Below are positions 54,101 to 62,612 of a stretch of 64,000 nt of DNA, one piece after another. This DNA is from Argopecten irradians (lineage: Eukaryota > Mollusca > Bivalvia > Pectinida > Pectinidae). Under the pieces are notes generated by a model. The model saw only the letters and a program-made list of their open reading frames with translations, was not told the origin of the DNA and did not search any database. The DNA is taken from positions 15,661,318-15,725,317 of the forward strand of contig NC_091147.1 of assembly GCF_041381155.1 (NCBI RefSeq). The letters run 5' to 3'. Both the position numbers and the translations under genes were made by a program. How positions within the stretch are numbered: the stretch's first letter is position 1; each line of letters starts with the position of its first letter.

Positions 54101-57100
54101 TATTGATCCTTGGTTAGGCAATTTGCCGTACGACAGATCAAGAGTGGGATAGGTAGTTATATGCATACATAGTGCAAAATTAACGACGTCACAGCCTTAT
54201 GTTTCGTATTTCGAAAAAAGAAATACGTTTATTTAATATTCTTAACGTAATGATTTAAGAATACCTATAAAACATAACAAACAAAGTATTAATTATAATA
54301 CACGTATGTTACATAAAAGCCTATCATCGATTACAAGGTCAAGGGGAGTAACTCGTACGTGACAATTTAATTGACTAACACGGAATTCGTCAGTCCGGAA
54401 AACTCGTAATCCGGATGGTTTAGGCTGGGAACCAAGGTGTCCGGATTATCGAGGGTCCACTGTATGGCACCCAGGGAAGGCACTTTAAAAAATAGTATGT
54501 GCCATGGTGGGTTCAAAATAAAATCACTTCTGTGCCAGGGTGGCGTTTCAATAAAATCCCTTCTGTGGGTGGGTCTATCTGAAGCATTTGTAACCGAAAT
54601 AAAATGCAAATTTTATGTTTTATTATGTTGCTCAGTCATCTGGACTACAAAAATGAATATTGAAAAAAATGTTAATTTCTGACAATATTTAATGTGTTGT
54701 TCATCTTCAATAAAAAACAATTATTTTATTTTCTGAGTATTTTGATATAATAATGATAGACTATTTATCTAAATTTTGCTAAAATATATTTTTTACTTAT
54801 AATTAATGTCCGTATTCAAATTACAGTTATGTTATATATAAAATCCTTTATTTTTGCATGATGATGTGAGGTGTATAAGTACATAATGTATATCAACAAC
54901 ATTATTGTAAGAACTGGGCCCCCATATTTTCCATTACAACAATTTTTCACAATCATTATGCCATTTTTACAGTTGTCCCTGATAAAAACCACTTGCTAAA
55001 ATAAGCAAGTGTATATTTTTTTCACTTGCTATTCTGGTATATCTACTTGCAAAAAGCAAGTAAAACAGTCTGAAATCCGAGCCCTGATACAAATCGGAGT
55101 GAAATTAAAAATTAAATCGCTTCTATGCCATAGTCTTGTTCACAAAAAAACAGATATGTGTGTGGGTCAACCAAATTGAAAATCACTTCTATCGGTGGGT
55201 CTCCCAATTTCAAAGTGCCTTCCCCCCCTACCATATATGTTTTACTGGAACAGCCCTTATTTAGTAACTGCTAACTTGATCGACACTGATAGAACTATCT
55301 TACCTCTTTCTGTATTTTGTCTTTGAGATCATATGGGAAGATACAGTCATTGGGTTTACCAAGTGCTGAAACAGGCAAACATATTGGTATGAAAATTGAT
55401 TATAACAAACATAGATGTCCCTGCATTCAGAAATTAACACAAGATCTGACAGTACAGGTCCAAACATAGTTAACATTCTATCCTCCTTCCTACCAGAACC
55501 AGTATAAATTTTGTAGTTTGACACTTTTGTACTGAAAAGAATTGGCACAAATTCTTGATATGGTGATAATTATTCCATACATACCTTACTTAAAAATTTA
55601 CTTAAAATATTATTCTTCTATTCATTTATTATGCAACGCTTCAAGACTGAGAACCTTGGTATCACAGATTTCTAGAGAATTCAGACAAGTGGAATGAAGT
55701 TTTAATGGTGTATAGATAGAGATGATATATCTGTAATAGAATACTTTACCATAGAAATGTTCCTGTGTATAGATAGAGATGATCTATCTGTAATAGAATA
55801 CTTTACCATAGAAATGTTCCTGTGTATAGATAAGAGATGATATATCTGTAATAGAATACTTTACCATAGAAATGTTCCTGTGTATAGATAGAGATGATCT
55901 ATCTGTAATAGAATACTTTACCATAGAAATGTTCCTGTGTATAGATAGAGATAATCTATCTGTTATAGAATACTTTACCATAGAAATGTTCCTGTGTATA
56001 GATAGAGATGATCTATCTGTAATAGAATACTTTACCATAGAAATGTTCCTGTGTATAGATAGAGATGATATATCTGTAATAGAATACTTTACCATAGAAA
56101 TGTTCCTGTGTATAGATAGAGATGATCTATCTGTAATAGAATACTTTACCATAGAAATGTTCCTGTGTATAGATAGAGATGATCTATCTGTAATAGAATA
56201 CTTTACCATAGAAATGTTCCTGAAACTGTGTCTTGGGAGCTGGTTTGTCAATCTGGAAGGAGTTGTGTACCAAACATGAAAACCCAATAACCTGAAAAAC
56301 AAAATGTCCCAAATCAAACAACATCCATCTTTTGTTAAACTTTCTCTCAACTAGATTTTAATAATCAAAGGCAAATTTTAAAGAACATCACTAGAGACAA
56401 TATCCCCCCCCCCCCCCAATACAAACCTCATTCTGGTGTGTTTTTGGATTAGGTAGAGTACGCAGGTTCATCGTCATGACAACAAGGGGAGGCGGAGACA
56501 AGTTCAGAGAGGAGTCTGCCATCACACTAACATAGTCTGGTCGCGTTAACGTCACCTAGTAAACAACAAGAAAACATTAATACACGGAAATCAGCAAAAT
56601 TGTATCTGCATATTATTTTCAGCCATTATTTTGAGAAGCAAAAGTACATATTTCCACTAAACAAGAAAAATTCTATAATCAAAAGACTATTTGTTATTTA
56701 TCTAGCACAACTTCATAAGACATTAGATATGATATAAAGACCTTACATTAACTATAAAAAGATAATTTTACATTGAAGCATGTATCAATATCAAACTACA
56801 TACCTCAAGTTTACACCAACTGATGGGTGGATTGGAAATTTCTGTAAAATAATGAATATTTAGGAACAGATTATAATAATATGTACACCAAGTGATAGTG
56901 AATTGAAAATTTCTGCAAAGTAATGAATATCCATGAACAATTTATAATGATATGTACTTTTTCTTTCCAAAGTGACACATGTTTTTTCATCTCTTACCCT
57001 AATATTTTTGTTCTCTATACAAGTCAGTTTCCAGAGGTTTTATATTAATCCTTGTTTAATGTTATCATTCACAATATCAAGATCGTCTGTATAGTCACCT

Positions 57101-58025
57101 TATCTTCCTTTTCATCATTGAAATAATTAGTCACAATTTACTACATATGTTATTCGATCATTATTATTTCAATGCAATTTCAAAGTATACAGATAAACCT
57201 TTATATAGTTTTGGAGTCCTTTGGTTAACTATGTAAAACGTCTGATTTCTAAAGCATAAAGCAAAAATCTAATTGAATGGAATACTGTAAATTTGTAAAC
57301 CAACTTATTTTTGTGGGCTGTCATGAAATTAGGAAGATAGATCATTACGAAAAGGTTTCAAATACAGGTAGAGTAGAACCAAAGAGGTCTAAATCGCAAA
57401 TCTAGTGAAAAAAATTGTCAGGCTGAAAAACACTAAATTATACAGTGACCATTCTCTAATTTCAATATTTTAAAAATAACAGTTAATGTTATGCTGTCCT
57501 AAACTAAATCATTTTGCAATACGATCACTTTACATATGCATGATCTCAACACTATCTAAAGTTTCGAGTAAATTGTGCTCTTCTAGTCATCCAAGAAAAC
57601 AATACTTAACCATATCCATTATATTATTTTTTATACTTACGAGGACACTTTATGTCAAGCCATGAGGGACCTTTCATCTTAGTATCTAATAGAAAGATCT
57701 CCAAGCTGAAATAAAAGAAATCAGGAAAGGGTTATTTTGCCTCCTACTCTCAATGTTTTCTTTTTGCTCTTGTTTTTTTCTTTTTATACTTGTTTTTTTT
57801 TTTTTATATATACAAAATCTAATCAAAATTAATATTGGATCACCATCAGCTTATTCCAAATCTATCTAAACAGCCATTAATTAAAAGATTTTTCAAAGAA
57901 GTTATTGCAAGAATCATTTAACACATGGAGAGACATGTAGAAGAGTATTACCATGAGGTGTTGGTACCAAACACGTGCGAAAATGTTTCTCCCTGTAGAT
58001 CTGATGGCAGGGTGGGATTGTCAGC
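33030..58025 (-). CDS. POLA1: DNA polymerase alpha catalytic subunit, C-terminal 27 exons (partial, ~1010 aa)
   Basis: Catalytic subunit of the polymerase alpha-primase complex, which extends RNA primers at origins and on lagging strands in the nucleus. Exons in transcript order: 57952-58025, 57641-57705, 56804-56841, 56427-56555, 56207-56291, 55304-55365, 50315-50410, 49885-50001, 48963-49144, 47438-47567, 47016-47126, 46743-46839, 46112-46230, 42656-42805, 42152-42274, 41563-41595, 41072-41164, 40201-40406, 38720-38852, 38444-38575, 37716-37791, 36847-36945, 35780-35964, 34674-34805, 34249-34365, 33796-33889, 33030-33184. All have GT/AG borders and join in frame; 3033 nt. The product aligns with human POLA1 from about residue 485 to the end. 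Motifs A, B and C and eight zinc cysteines are intact. The N-terminal ~480 residues are outside the window. Introns hold several minisatellites that copy splice donors. Confidence 0.95.
33267..33281. promoter_or_regulatory. Perfect AGGTCAnnnTGACCT palindrome (copy 2)
   Basis: Second copy of the site at 31625-31639, carried by the 1.63-kb tandem duplication. It lies in the last POLA1 intron, 83 bp upstream of the terminal exon on the minus strand. Confidence 0.35.
34145..34230 (-). mobile_element. tRNA-derived SINE fragment
   Basis: On the minus strand it reads CCTCCACCTCTAGGTCACAA then GTTTGATCCCATGTGG, including a B-box-like GTTTGATCC. The same head occurs in the fuller element at 58105-58290. 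Confidence 0.5.
34249..35964 (-). CDS. POLA1: POLA1 C-terminal zinc-module exons
   Basis: Three exons (35780-35964, 34674-34805, 34249-34365). The first two give Zn1: CPSVSC and CTNPQC, equivalent to human CPCPTC and CSNIDC. The third gives Zn2: CDDTTC and CPAC, equivalent to human CEEPTC and CPAC. In the family this domain binds the POLA2 B subunit and primase. All eight cysteines are present. A pogo-like MITE lies in the intron between the first two exons. Confidence 0.95.
34972..35480. mobile_element. TA-flanked MITE with CAGTCGAATCTGTCTTAA ends (pogo-like)
   Basis: 509 bp; left CAGTCGAATCTGTCTTAAGC; right reverse-complements to CAGTCGAATCTGTATTAACG. Flanked by TA on both sides, the Tc1/mariner-pogo target. 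Subterminal GGTCTCTTAATA blocks are also mirrored. In a POLA1 intron between the two Zn1 exons. Confidence 0.8.
36571..36690 (-). mobile_element. Diverged retroposon fragment (family of 28085)
   Basis: Reads TTACGTCCTATCAACAGTCA then GTGTATGTGGTGT and GTGTTTTGAGAGAC, matching the 3' part of 37400-37563 in the same orientation with many changes. It accounts for part of a 118-aa plus-strand frame. Confidence 0.55.
37400..37563 (-). mobile_element. 5'-truncated retroposon copy C
   Basis: The minus strand matches the last ~140 bp of 28085-28450 (from CAACAGTTCCACTATACAAG on) and ends GGACGTTAATTAATCAAATA with a run of CAAA. Truncation of the 5' side with an intact tail is typical of LINE-driven insertion. 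In a POLA1 intron. Confidence 0.75.
38938..39740. mobile_element. Element with four 157-bp internal repeats and hairpin ends
   Basis: Starts with the palindrome AGGCCCAGAGGGCCT and ATCGCTCACCTGG; ends with a GACGGACG run and AGCTCACCCGCCCTTCGGGC then AGGTGAGCT, itself a hairpin. Between them a ~157-bp unit (TATTGGGC...CAGAGCCAAAATTTATACAA...GACTAGTAGCGATTTAAA) repeats about four times. This layout resembles the bivalve pearl/HINE-type non-autonomous elements with internal ~160-bp tandem repeats (family assignment is inference). In a POLA1 intron. Confidence 0.75.
40436..40598. mobile_element. MITE with ACAGTCAACCCTGGC ends
   Basis: Left GTACAGTCAACCCTGGCTAT; right reverse-complements to TACAGTAAAACCTGCCTTAG. 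Inner GACCACC blocks are mirrored. About 163 bp, TA at the ends; Tc1/mariner-type MITE. Confidence 0.65.
41072..41164 (-). CDS. POLA1: POLA1 motif C exon (YGDTDS)
   Basis: 31 codons reading [18 protein letters not shown] and ending FKLGNK. YGDTDS is motif C with the second catalytic Asp pair of B-family polymerases. The next exon (40201-40406) supplies the KKKKYAAL and GLDIVRRDW thumb/palm blocks. Confidence 0.97.
42152..42274 (-). CDS. POLA1: POLA1 motif B exon (KLTANSMYG)
   Basis: 41 codons containing [13 protein letters not shown] and [13 protein letters not shown]. Motif B lies in the fingers domain and contacts the incoming dNTP. Phase 0 at both ends. The upstream neighbour (42656-42805) encodes the finger helix [20 protein letters not shown]. 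Confidence 0.97.
43330..46105. repeat. 71/59-bp minisatellite copying the POLA1 motif A exon end and its splice donor
   Basis: About 41 tandem units after the real exon (46112-46230). On the minus strand the 71-bp unit is 57 nt of exon end ([16 protein letters not shown]) plus 14 nt of intron start (GTAAGT.CAACATA). Shorter 59-bp units have lost 12 nt at the junction. About thirty units keep a GT donor, mostly GTAAGT; about ten have lost it, nine of these by a shared one-base deletion (CTTAAGT). The array makes up most of the 3.3-kb intron and creates long spurious plus-strand frames. Confidence 0.95.
46112..46230 (-). CDS. POLA1: POLA1 motif A exon ([10 protein letters not shown])
   Basis: This 119-nt exon begins [10 protein letters not shown] and contains [10 protein letters not shown], polymerase motif A, whose Asp binds catalytic metal. 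It ends with PDKNKQKI and donor GTAAGT. The last 57 nt of this exon plus the first 14 nt of its intron are the founder of the minisatellite that fills most of the next intron (43330-46105). Confidence 0.97.
47936..48956. repeat. 24-bp minisatellite copying a POLA1 exon end and splice donor
   Basis: About 42 units. On the minus strand each is AAAAACATGTACCA (last 14 nt of exon 48963-49144, encoding KNMYQ) plus GTAAGTAATC (first 10 nt of its intron). Most units keep GTAAGT or GTAGGT. The array begins exactly at the exon end and occupies most of the intron to exon 47438-47567. Confidence 0.96.
49885..50410 (-). CDS. POLA1: POLA1 exonuclease-fold exons ([20 protein letters not shown])
   Basis: Two exons (50315-50410, 49885-50001; 32 and 39 codons) encode the conserved block [10 protein letters not shown] followed by [17 protein letters not shown] and [11 protein letters not shown], equivalent to human [22 protein letters not shown]. 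In B-family polymerases this is the exonuclease fold; in polymerase alpha it is proofreading-inactive and structural (known for the family). The upstream acceptor lies next to the 23-bp minisatellite at 50455-51265. Confidence 0.95.
50455..51265. repeat. About 23-bp minisatellite beside a POLA1 3' splice site
   Basis: Imperfect units around ACAGATGTCTATAGAGACAA with AAT, including a larger repeated block near 50590-50780 and 50810-50960. It starts about 45 bp from the acceptor of exon 50315-50410. Read on the minus strand each unit gives GTATTTTGTCTCTATAG, a short pyrimidine-rich stretch ending in AG, resembling the genuine acceptor region. Confidence 0.9.
51266..52125. other. POLA1 intron sequence
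   Basis: AT-rich intron between two minisatellites; no exon or element termini recognised. Confidence 0.6.
52130..52702. repeat. 11-bp minisatellite with two unit types
   Basis: About 52 units of TGTCAATGAAG or TGTCAATGAAT in an irregular mix of the two forms. Entirely intronic (POLA1 intron 50411-55303). Few other substitutions, so it is young or well homogenised. Confidence 0.96.
52926..53036. repeat. 58-bp tandem duplication
   Basis: Two near-identical copies of a block containing TTTCATTTACATCAGGATCT and TGACTCTTTTTTCATGA, offset 58 bp. Confidence 0.9.
53244..55256. mobile_element. PIF/Harbinger-like MITE, interrupted by a pogo-like element
   Basis: Ends GGGCTGTTCCAGCAAAACAT and, reverse-complemented, GGGCTGTTCCAGTAAAACAT, flanked by TTA (53241-53243 and 55257-55259), the 3-bp target typical of PIF/Harbinger. 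The inverted repeats continue past the nested insertion (GGAAGGCACTTT and its mirror). Without the insert it is about 0.8 kb; no transposase seen. Confidence 0.8.
53267..54462. mobile_element. Nested pogo-like DNA transposon, non-autonomous
   Basis: Ends CAGTGGACCCGCGATAATCC and, reverse-complemented, CAGTGGACCCTCGATAATCC, flanked by TA on both sides. 1196 bp, with further internal TCCGGA blocks. No transposase frame, so it is mobilised in trans if at all. It is inserted in the left terminal repeat of the 53244-55256 MITE and is therefore younger. Confidence 0.85.
55709..56206. repeat. 57-bp minisatellite copying a POLA1 exon end and splice donor
   Basis: About nine units. On the minus strand each holds CAGGAACATTTCTATG (last 16 nt of exon 56207-56291) followed by GTAAAGTATTCTATTACAG and about 22 nt more of intron. 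The true donor is the copy at 56201-56206. The unit length is divisible by three, so both strands give long repetitive open frames. Confidence 0.95.
56404..56417. repeat. Poly-C run
   Basis: Fourteen consecutive C on the plus strand, just past the donor of exon 56427-56555. Confidence 0.85.
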
Positions 58026-58104
58026 CTGTATAACACATAAATCAGAATTAACAGAATCTCTTAACATATCAATGTAATGAGACTTGGATATTATAAGTCA
58101 AATC

Positions 58105-58290
58105 AACAGCCAGGGCCATTTTAAGGAGGAACAAGGTTTAGGTAAGCCAGAGCAGCTGGGGAAAACGACACTAACCAATGGTCAGTACCTGGTAACAACT
58201 TTACATAGTATTTGAACTCGTGACCCAGAGATGGAGGTCTTGTTATGATATGTTGGGACAACGTTATCATTTAGCCAGCGCGGCCCCGTC
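58105..58290 (-). mobile_element. tRNA-derived SINE
   Basis: On the minus strand: a tRNA-like head with GCGCTGGCTAAATGATAACG and a B-box-like GTCACGAGTTCAAATAC, then a body with ACCAGGTACTGACCATTGGT, ending near TTAAAATGGCCCTGGCTGTTG. The final CTGGCTGTT matches the tail of other retroposons here. Not a functional tRNA gene: no cloverleaf end or CCA-side stem. Confidence 0.65.
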
Positions 58291-61200
58291 AATCTTGAAC
58301 AATCTAGTTTTCAAAGCATGAATTTTACTTTGTTTACACAATCAATTTTAGATATACAATAATTTTTTATTAATTGCCCAGAGAGAATAAAGAAATTTGA
58401 AAGTTCCATGGGATTTTGGCATTCAGATTGGCCTATATGCACTGGGATGATTTTGTTAGATGGATTTTCAACATTAATCAAGGTAACAAAAGAACAGGCC
58501 GAATACAGAACTCTAGCTGGGCTCACGCTTGCTTTCCAGTTTGCTTAGCAAAAGTTGTGAAAATGGGTCTGTTTTCGTAGCATTTGTTAATGAAAAACAT
58601 TAAATCACTTAGAAACACTAAATAATGTATTGTATGCATCATTTGAAAAGCACATTACATACAAATCCCTATCATTCAATAGACCAAACTCTGTTGTGCA
58701 TTACTTGACACATTCCTCAACATTAAAACAGACATTGTACCATAACTGATTATCTTATTGACTATTTTAGACTTCCTATGAAAGCAATGTGACTGAAAAA
58801 GAAGGGCCGTTTTTGATTATACGGTTTGACTGGTTGGACCTAGTTGTTTGTTTATTCATCAAAGACGGACCTGGTGATTTTACATTGTTTTCAGACGAGC
58901 CTTGGCAAAGCCCTCACATGCCTGTATCAAAAACTGCAGGTCTGTCAAGATTTATACTTGAAATAATAACTTTAACCAACGGTTGAACCGGTTGTTCCGA
59001 ATAAACGAAAACGGCCATAGATACAGCGAAATCATGTATGGAAAAAGTAGTCAATAAGTGGCAGGAGGGAAAGTCAAAAATTATAAATTTCAGTTTATGC
59101 TGGAAATGGCTTTATTAGCACGTGTAGAAACCTCTCCGTGCCGCGCGCGACCGGAATAACCTGTAAACCGTCGATATCGAGGTCCAAACTTCTGACCGCC
59201 CGATTATGCATATTTTCTAGCTCTAAACCGTGTGACATCATAATAGTCCGTGGCTTATAGCTGTACTATAACTGATGTGCTATCACTTACATCGACGGTC
59301 ACAGGAAAAGCCGATCAACGATTTTTTATGATTACTTTTGTGTGAAGTTAATCATACAATAACTTTGGCTCGAATGTAAATAACTAAAAGAGTGAAATTC
59401 GATGTTTCAAATACTCTAATTTATGCTCTAATAACAGGTATCTTCGTGTAATTATGAAAGAAAATCCACACAGAAATAAAAGTTTCGATTTTTTTTGTCG
59501 AGGAGTTCAGCAACGAATAAGCTTTAATTAGATAATATTTTCCTGTAGTCTGTATCTTTGATACATTGTGAATTACAAAGTTTGTGACTGTAAAATGAAA
59601 TTTTATGAAACAATTTCAGAAATCCTTTATTAAAGTATTGACGTACATACCAGAAACATATATATATATATATATGTATACGGTGTATATGTTTCTGTAC
59701 ATACACACCGATGATTGATCATTACAAACATTGTGTTGTGTGTTGCTAACCGAATAAATTGAGATACATTTATTACAATACCGTAAAACGTTTCAACATG
59801 TGGTAGAAAGAATTTATTTTTGATATTATAAAAGATCTAAATATTGAGATATTAGCAAAACAAACTATTTTTTCAGACTGTGTGGTCGCTTTCAATTTTT
59901 AATCGATATACGAGTAGATATCCCTATATAGATATATAATTAGCCATGTCTTTGGTTTGATGGTTATGTAATACCTGGGCCAGGATGTTGTTTACCTGTA
60001 CCAAACGCCATTCATCGAACTCACCTGTAAGTACCTGGCCGCGGGCAATTTGCTATTCGGTGGACTATGTCGGGTATTTGCTATTGTCTTACTGTCAATC
60101 AGGTTAGGACATCCGTTAATTGGATTGTGACTTGAATTATGGAAACCCCGTACATCTATGCTCTAGGTTTTTTTATTGTCACCTCCATTTTTAAAATGAA
60201 GATGTAAAAGCAAATGGAAATAAAATATCCCTGATCATACATGTACCTAGGAATATATATTACATATATATATGCCGTACACAGGTAAAACAATAATGGA
60301 AGTTGACTTATTCAGAAACAAAAATGGTTCTAAGAACTATTTCAACTAAAGATTTAACCTTAAAAATTATTCCAGTCTAGTACTGTAATTACGGAATCGT
60401 GGAATATAGCAATCACCCGTAATTTCTAAGGTTTTAGGAAAAATTCTAAGCATGTATTTTCATAGCCGCAATATTGTAGCTCAAAAGACTTTTTGACAGA
60501 AAATGGTGTCGTCTTTAGAAAGGTATAGTAGGCCGGGTACGTATATTCGTTCTAGTATTTTCACCGTTTCGAATCTACATGTATAGTCATACAAGAAGGG
60601 TTACAGCATTACCACACTAAATATACTTATTTAAATATCACCAAGTATAATTTTGAAAAGGTACAACATTTCATATCTATTTATGATGCCTGTATACAAG
60701 TAATTTCATTTTTCATTTGAACACTATATGTGGTTACTTTTTGGATAATACGATAAATGTTCATATATCATACTATTAAATCTCGGTATGATATACAAAA
60801 GGATCGACAATGGATATACTATTTTAAGGATTTAGTATAATTTTGAAATTATGAATTTAAATCTACACTTATACTGTAATTTAGAAACACATATCAGAAA
60901 TATCATTGATGTATTTCTTCTTTTTAGTAAATGTTATGGATAAAGTTTCAAAGGCAACAATATAGATATACATATTATTTTCGGTATAAGTTCGGTATTG
61001 TCACTCCAATATCACATAACTAATAACCGTCCACATTTTACTTTTACTCAAAAACTGTGACGTATTTGCATCGTTATGGTAGAAGTTTGAAATAAAAACA
61101 ATAATAAGTAATAAGATAGCGTTGCATTATACTGGGGTTTTTTTTATTACAGAGAAATTTATATAATATGCTATCTAAATCTCAGTCCAGACTGATCCGA

Positions 61201-61554
61201 ACATCATTTTGATATCGCTATCAAATTGGACAGATTATCTAATCTAAAGTTAGATATATGCTTGTTTGAATGTTTGAAATGGTGTAAATGGATTGTTTTG
61301 AAACTGAAAATATCTACATCATTATCTCATTATCTCTGAACCGTAGTCGACACTACCCGTAAATCACGACCAAAACCAACCGATAGCGCTAAAAGCTAGG
61401 CGATTCGTTGGGTGGGACTTAATTTTTCATTCATCAAAAGCAATATCCTGACGTATTATCAAAAAAATATTTTGGCTGCACAAATCCTTTAATATCTTAA
61501 CGGAATATCCCTTTGTATAGAATATGCAACATCTGCAAATAAACAAGATATTGT
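58291..61554. other. No recognised gene: presumed POLA1 upstream intron
   Basis: No exon continuing POLA1 upstream of 58025 was found, and no other gene. Seen instead: an AT microsatellite near 59657-59690 and one member of a 39-bp repeat pair (about 59037-59075, second copy about 63760-63798). Confidence 0.5.
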
Positions 61555-61810
61555 TAAAAACAAGAAAAAAATATATTTCACCTTACATAAAAAAATATTT
61601 TTTGTCTTACATAAAAAAAAAACATTTTTCGTCCCACATAAAAAAAATATTTTTCACTATACATAAAAAATATTTCTTGTCTTACACAAACTGTTTTACG
61701 TGAGCACGTAAACGTTTTACGTGCTCACGTAATAAGTTTTACGTGAGCACGTAAAAGAAAAAATATTTTTCACCCTACATAAAATCTTTTTTTTTTGGTC
61801 CTACATTAAA
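61555..61810. repeat. Degenerate AT-rich tandem repeat with GTGAGCAC hairpins
   Basis: Repeated CTTACATAAAAAAATATTTT-like units flank three alternating copies of TTTTACGTGAGCACGTAA and its inverse (about 61693-61757), which can form hairpins. Confidence 0.75.
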
Positions 61811-62037
61811 AAAAAAATTTTCGTGTCACTTCTGTGCCGCCGTACTTTTATGTTTATTTTTGAGAAATGTTTTGTTAATAATGTTGCTTCAGAATGAATC
61901 AAATTACACAGTGATGCTATCATTTCCAAATATTATTCGACATGAGGTCTTCAAAAATTAATTAAAACGTTTACATGTCAGAAAATGGGCGATTTTCTAT
62001 GTCGGAAATACTCAAAATATTGCCGATTTTTTATAAC

Positions 62038-62612
62038 TTAAAGGGACAATTCACTCAGGCTAATTCTTTTACATAACCAAAAAGCAAAATATGGCATAAA
62101 TGTATTGTTTTACATTTCTTATGAAACATATAACATAAAATATTGACAAATTCCACGTCATTGTTTAATATTTTAATTAATATCGTTGAAATATCAATTC
62201 GTTGATCAATACGATTAACAGGCACAATATGGACGTTGTACCCATACCCGAGCCAAAGTCACGCACGTTAAACAAATAAACTACATAACCCCTGAGAAGG
62301 TGATAAAATGATTTTTAGGCAAGACAATTCGCCTAATAAGGTAAACACACTACTGTCAGAGCGATTTGAGCAGTTCTAGACAAAAGTTGCATTACTCTAC
62401 GAGCAAGGGACAGGGTTCGGCATACAAGAAGTTCGACCACAATGTGTAATGGCGGACAGCGAGCGAGTTTGAACATCTACACACATGTCACAACCATGGG
62501 CTTTTCAGGCATATCACAGTAAAAACGACTGATCTAATTTCCATTAGAACTGGGTTTTTTTCGATATTATGTACAAATTTTAATGTTTTCTTCGACTGAA
62601 TTGTCCCTTTAA
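62038..62612. mobile_element. TTAA-bounded MITE, copy 2
   Basis: Starts TTAAAGGGACAATTCACTCA and ends CGACTGAATTGTCCCTTTAA; 575 bp. It is the inverse-oriented relative of 30095-30668. TTAA ends fit piggyBac-like elements, though no transposase is present to confirm. Confidence 0.8.

Noticed and set aside
55784-56350. 188-aa minus-strand frame of repeated [19 protein letters not shown]
   Set aside because: It is the 57-bp donor-spanning minisatellite read in the wrong frame relative to the POLA1 exon.
58105-58290. tRNA gene
   Set aside because: Has A- and B-box-like blocks but no full cloverleaf; continues into a SINE body.
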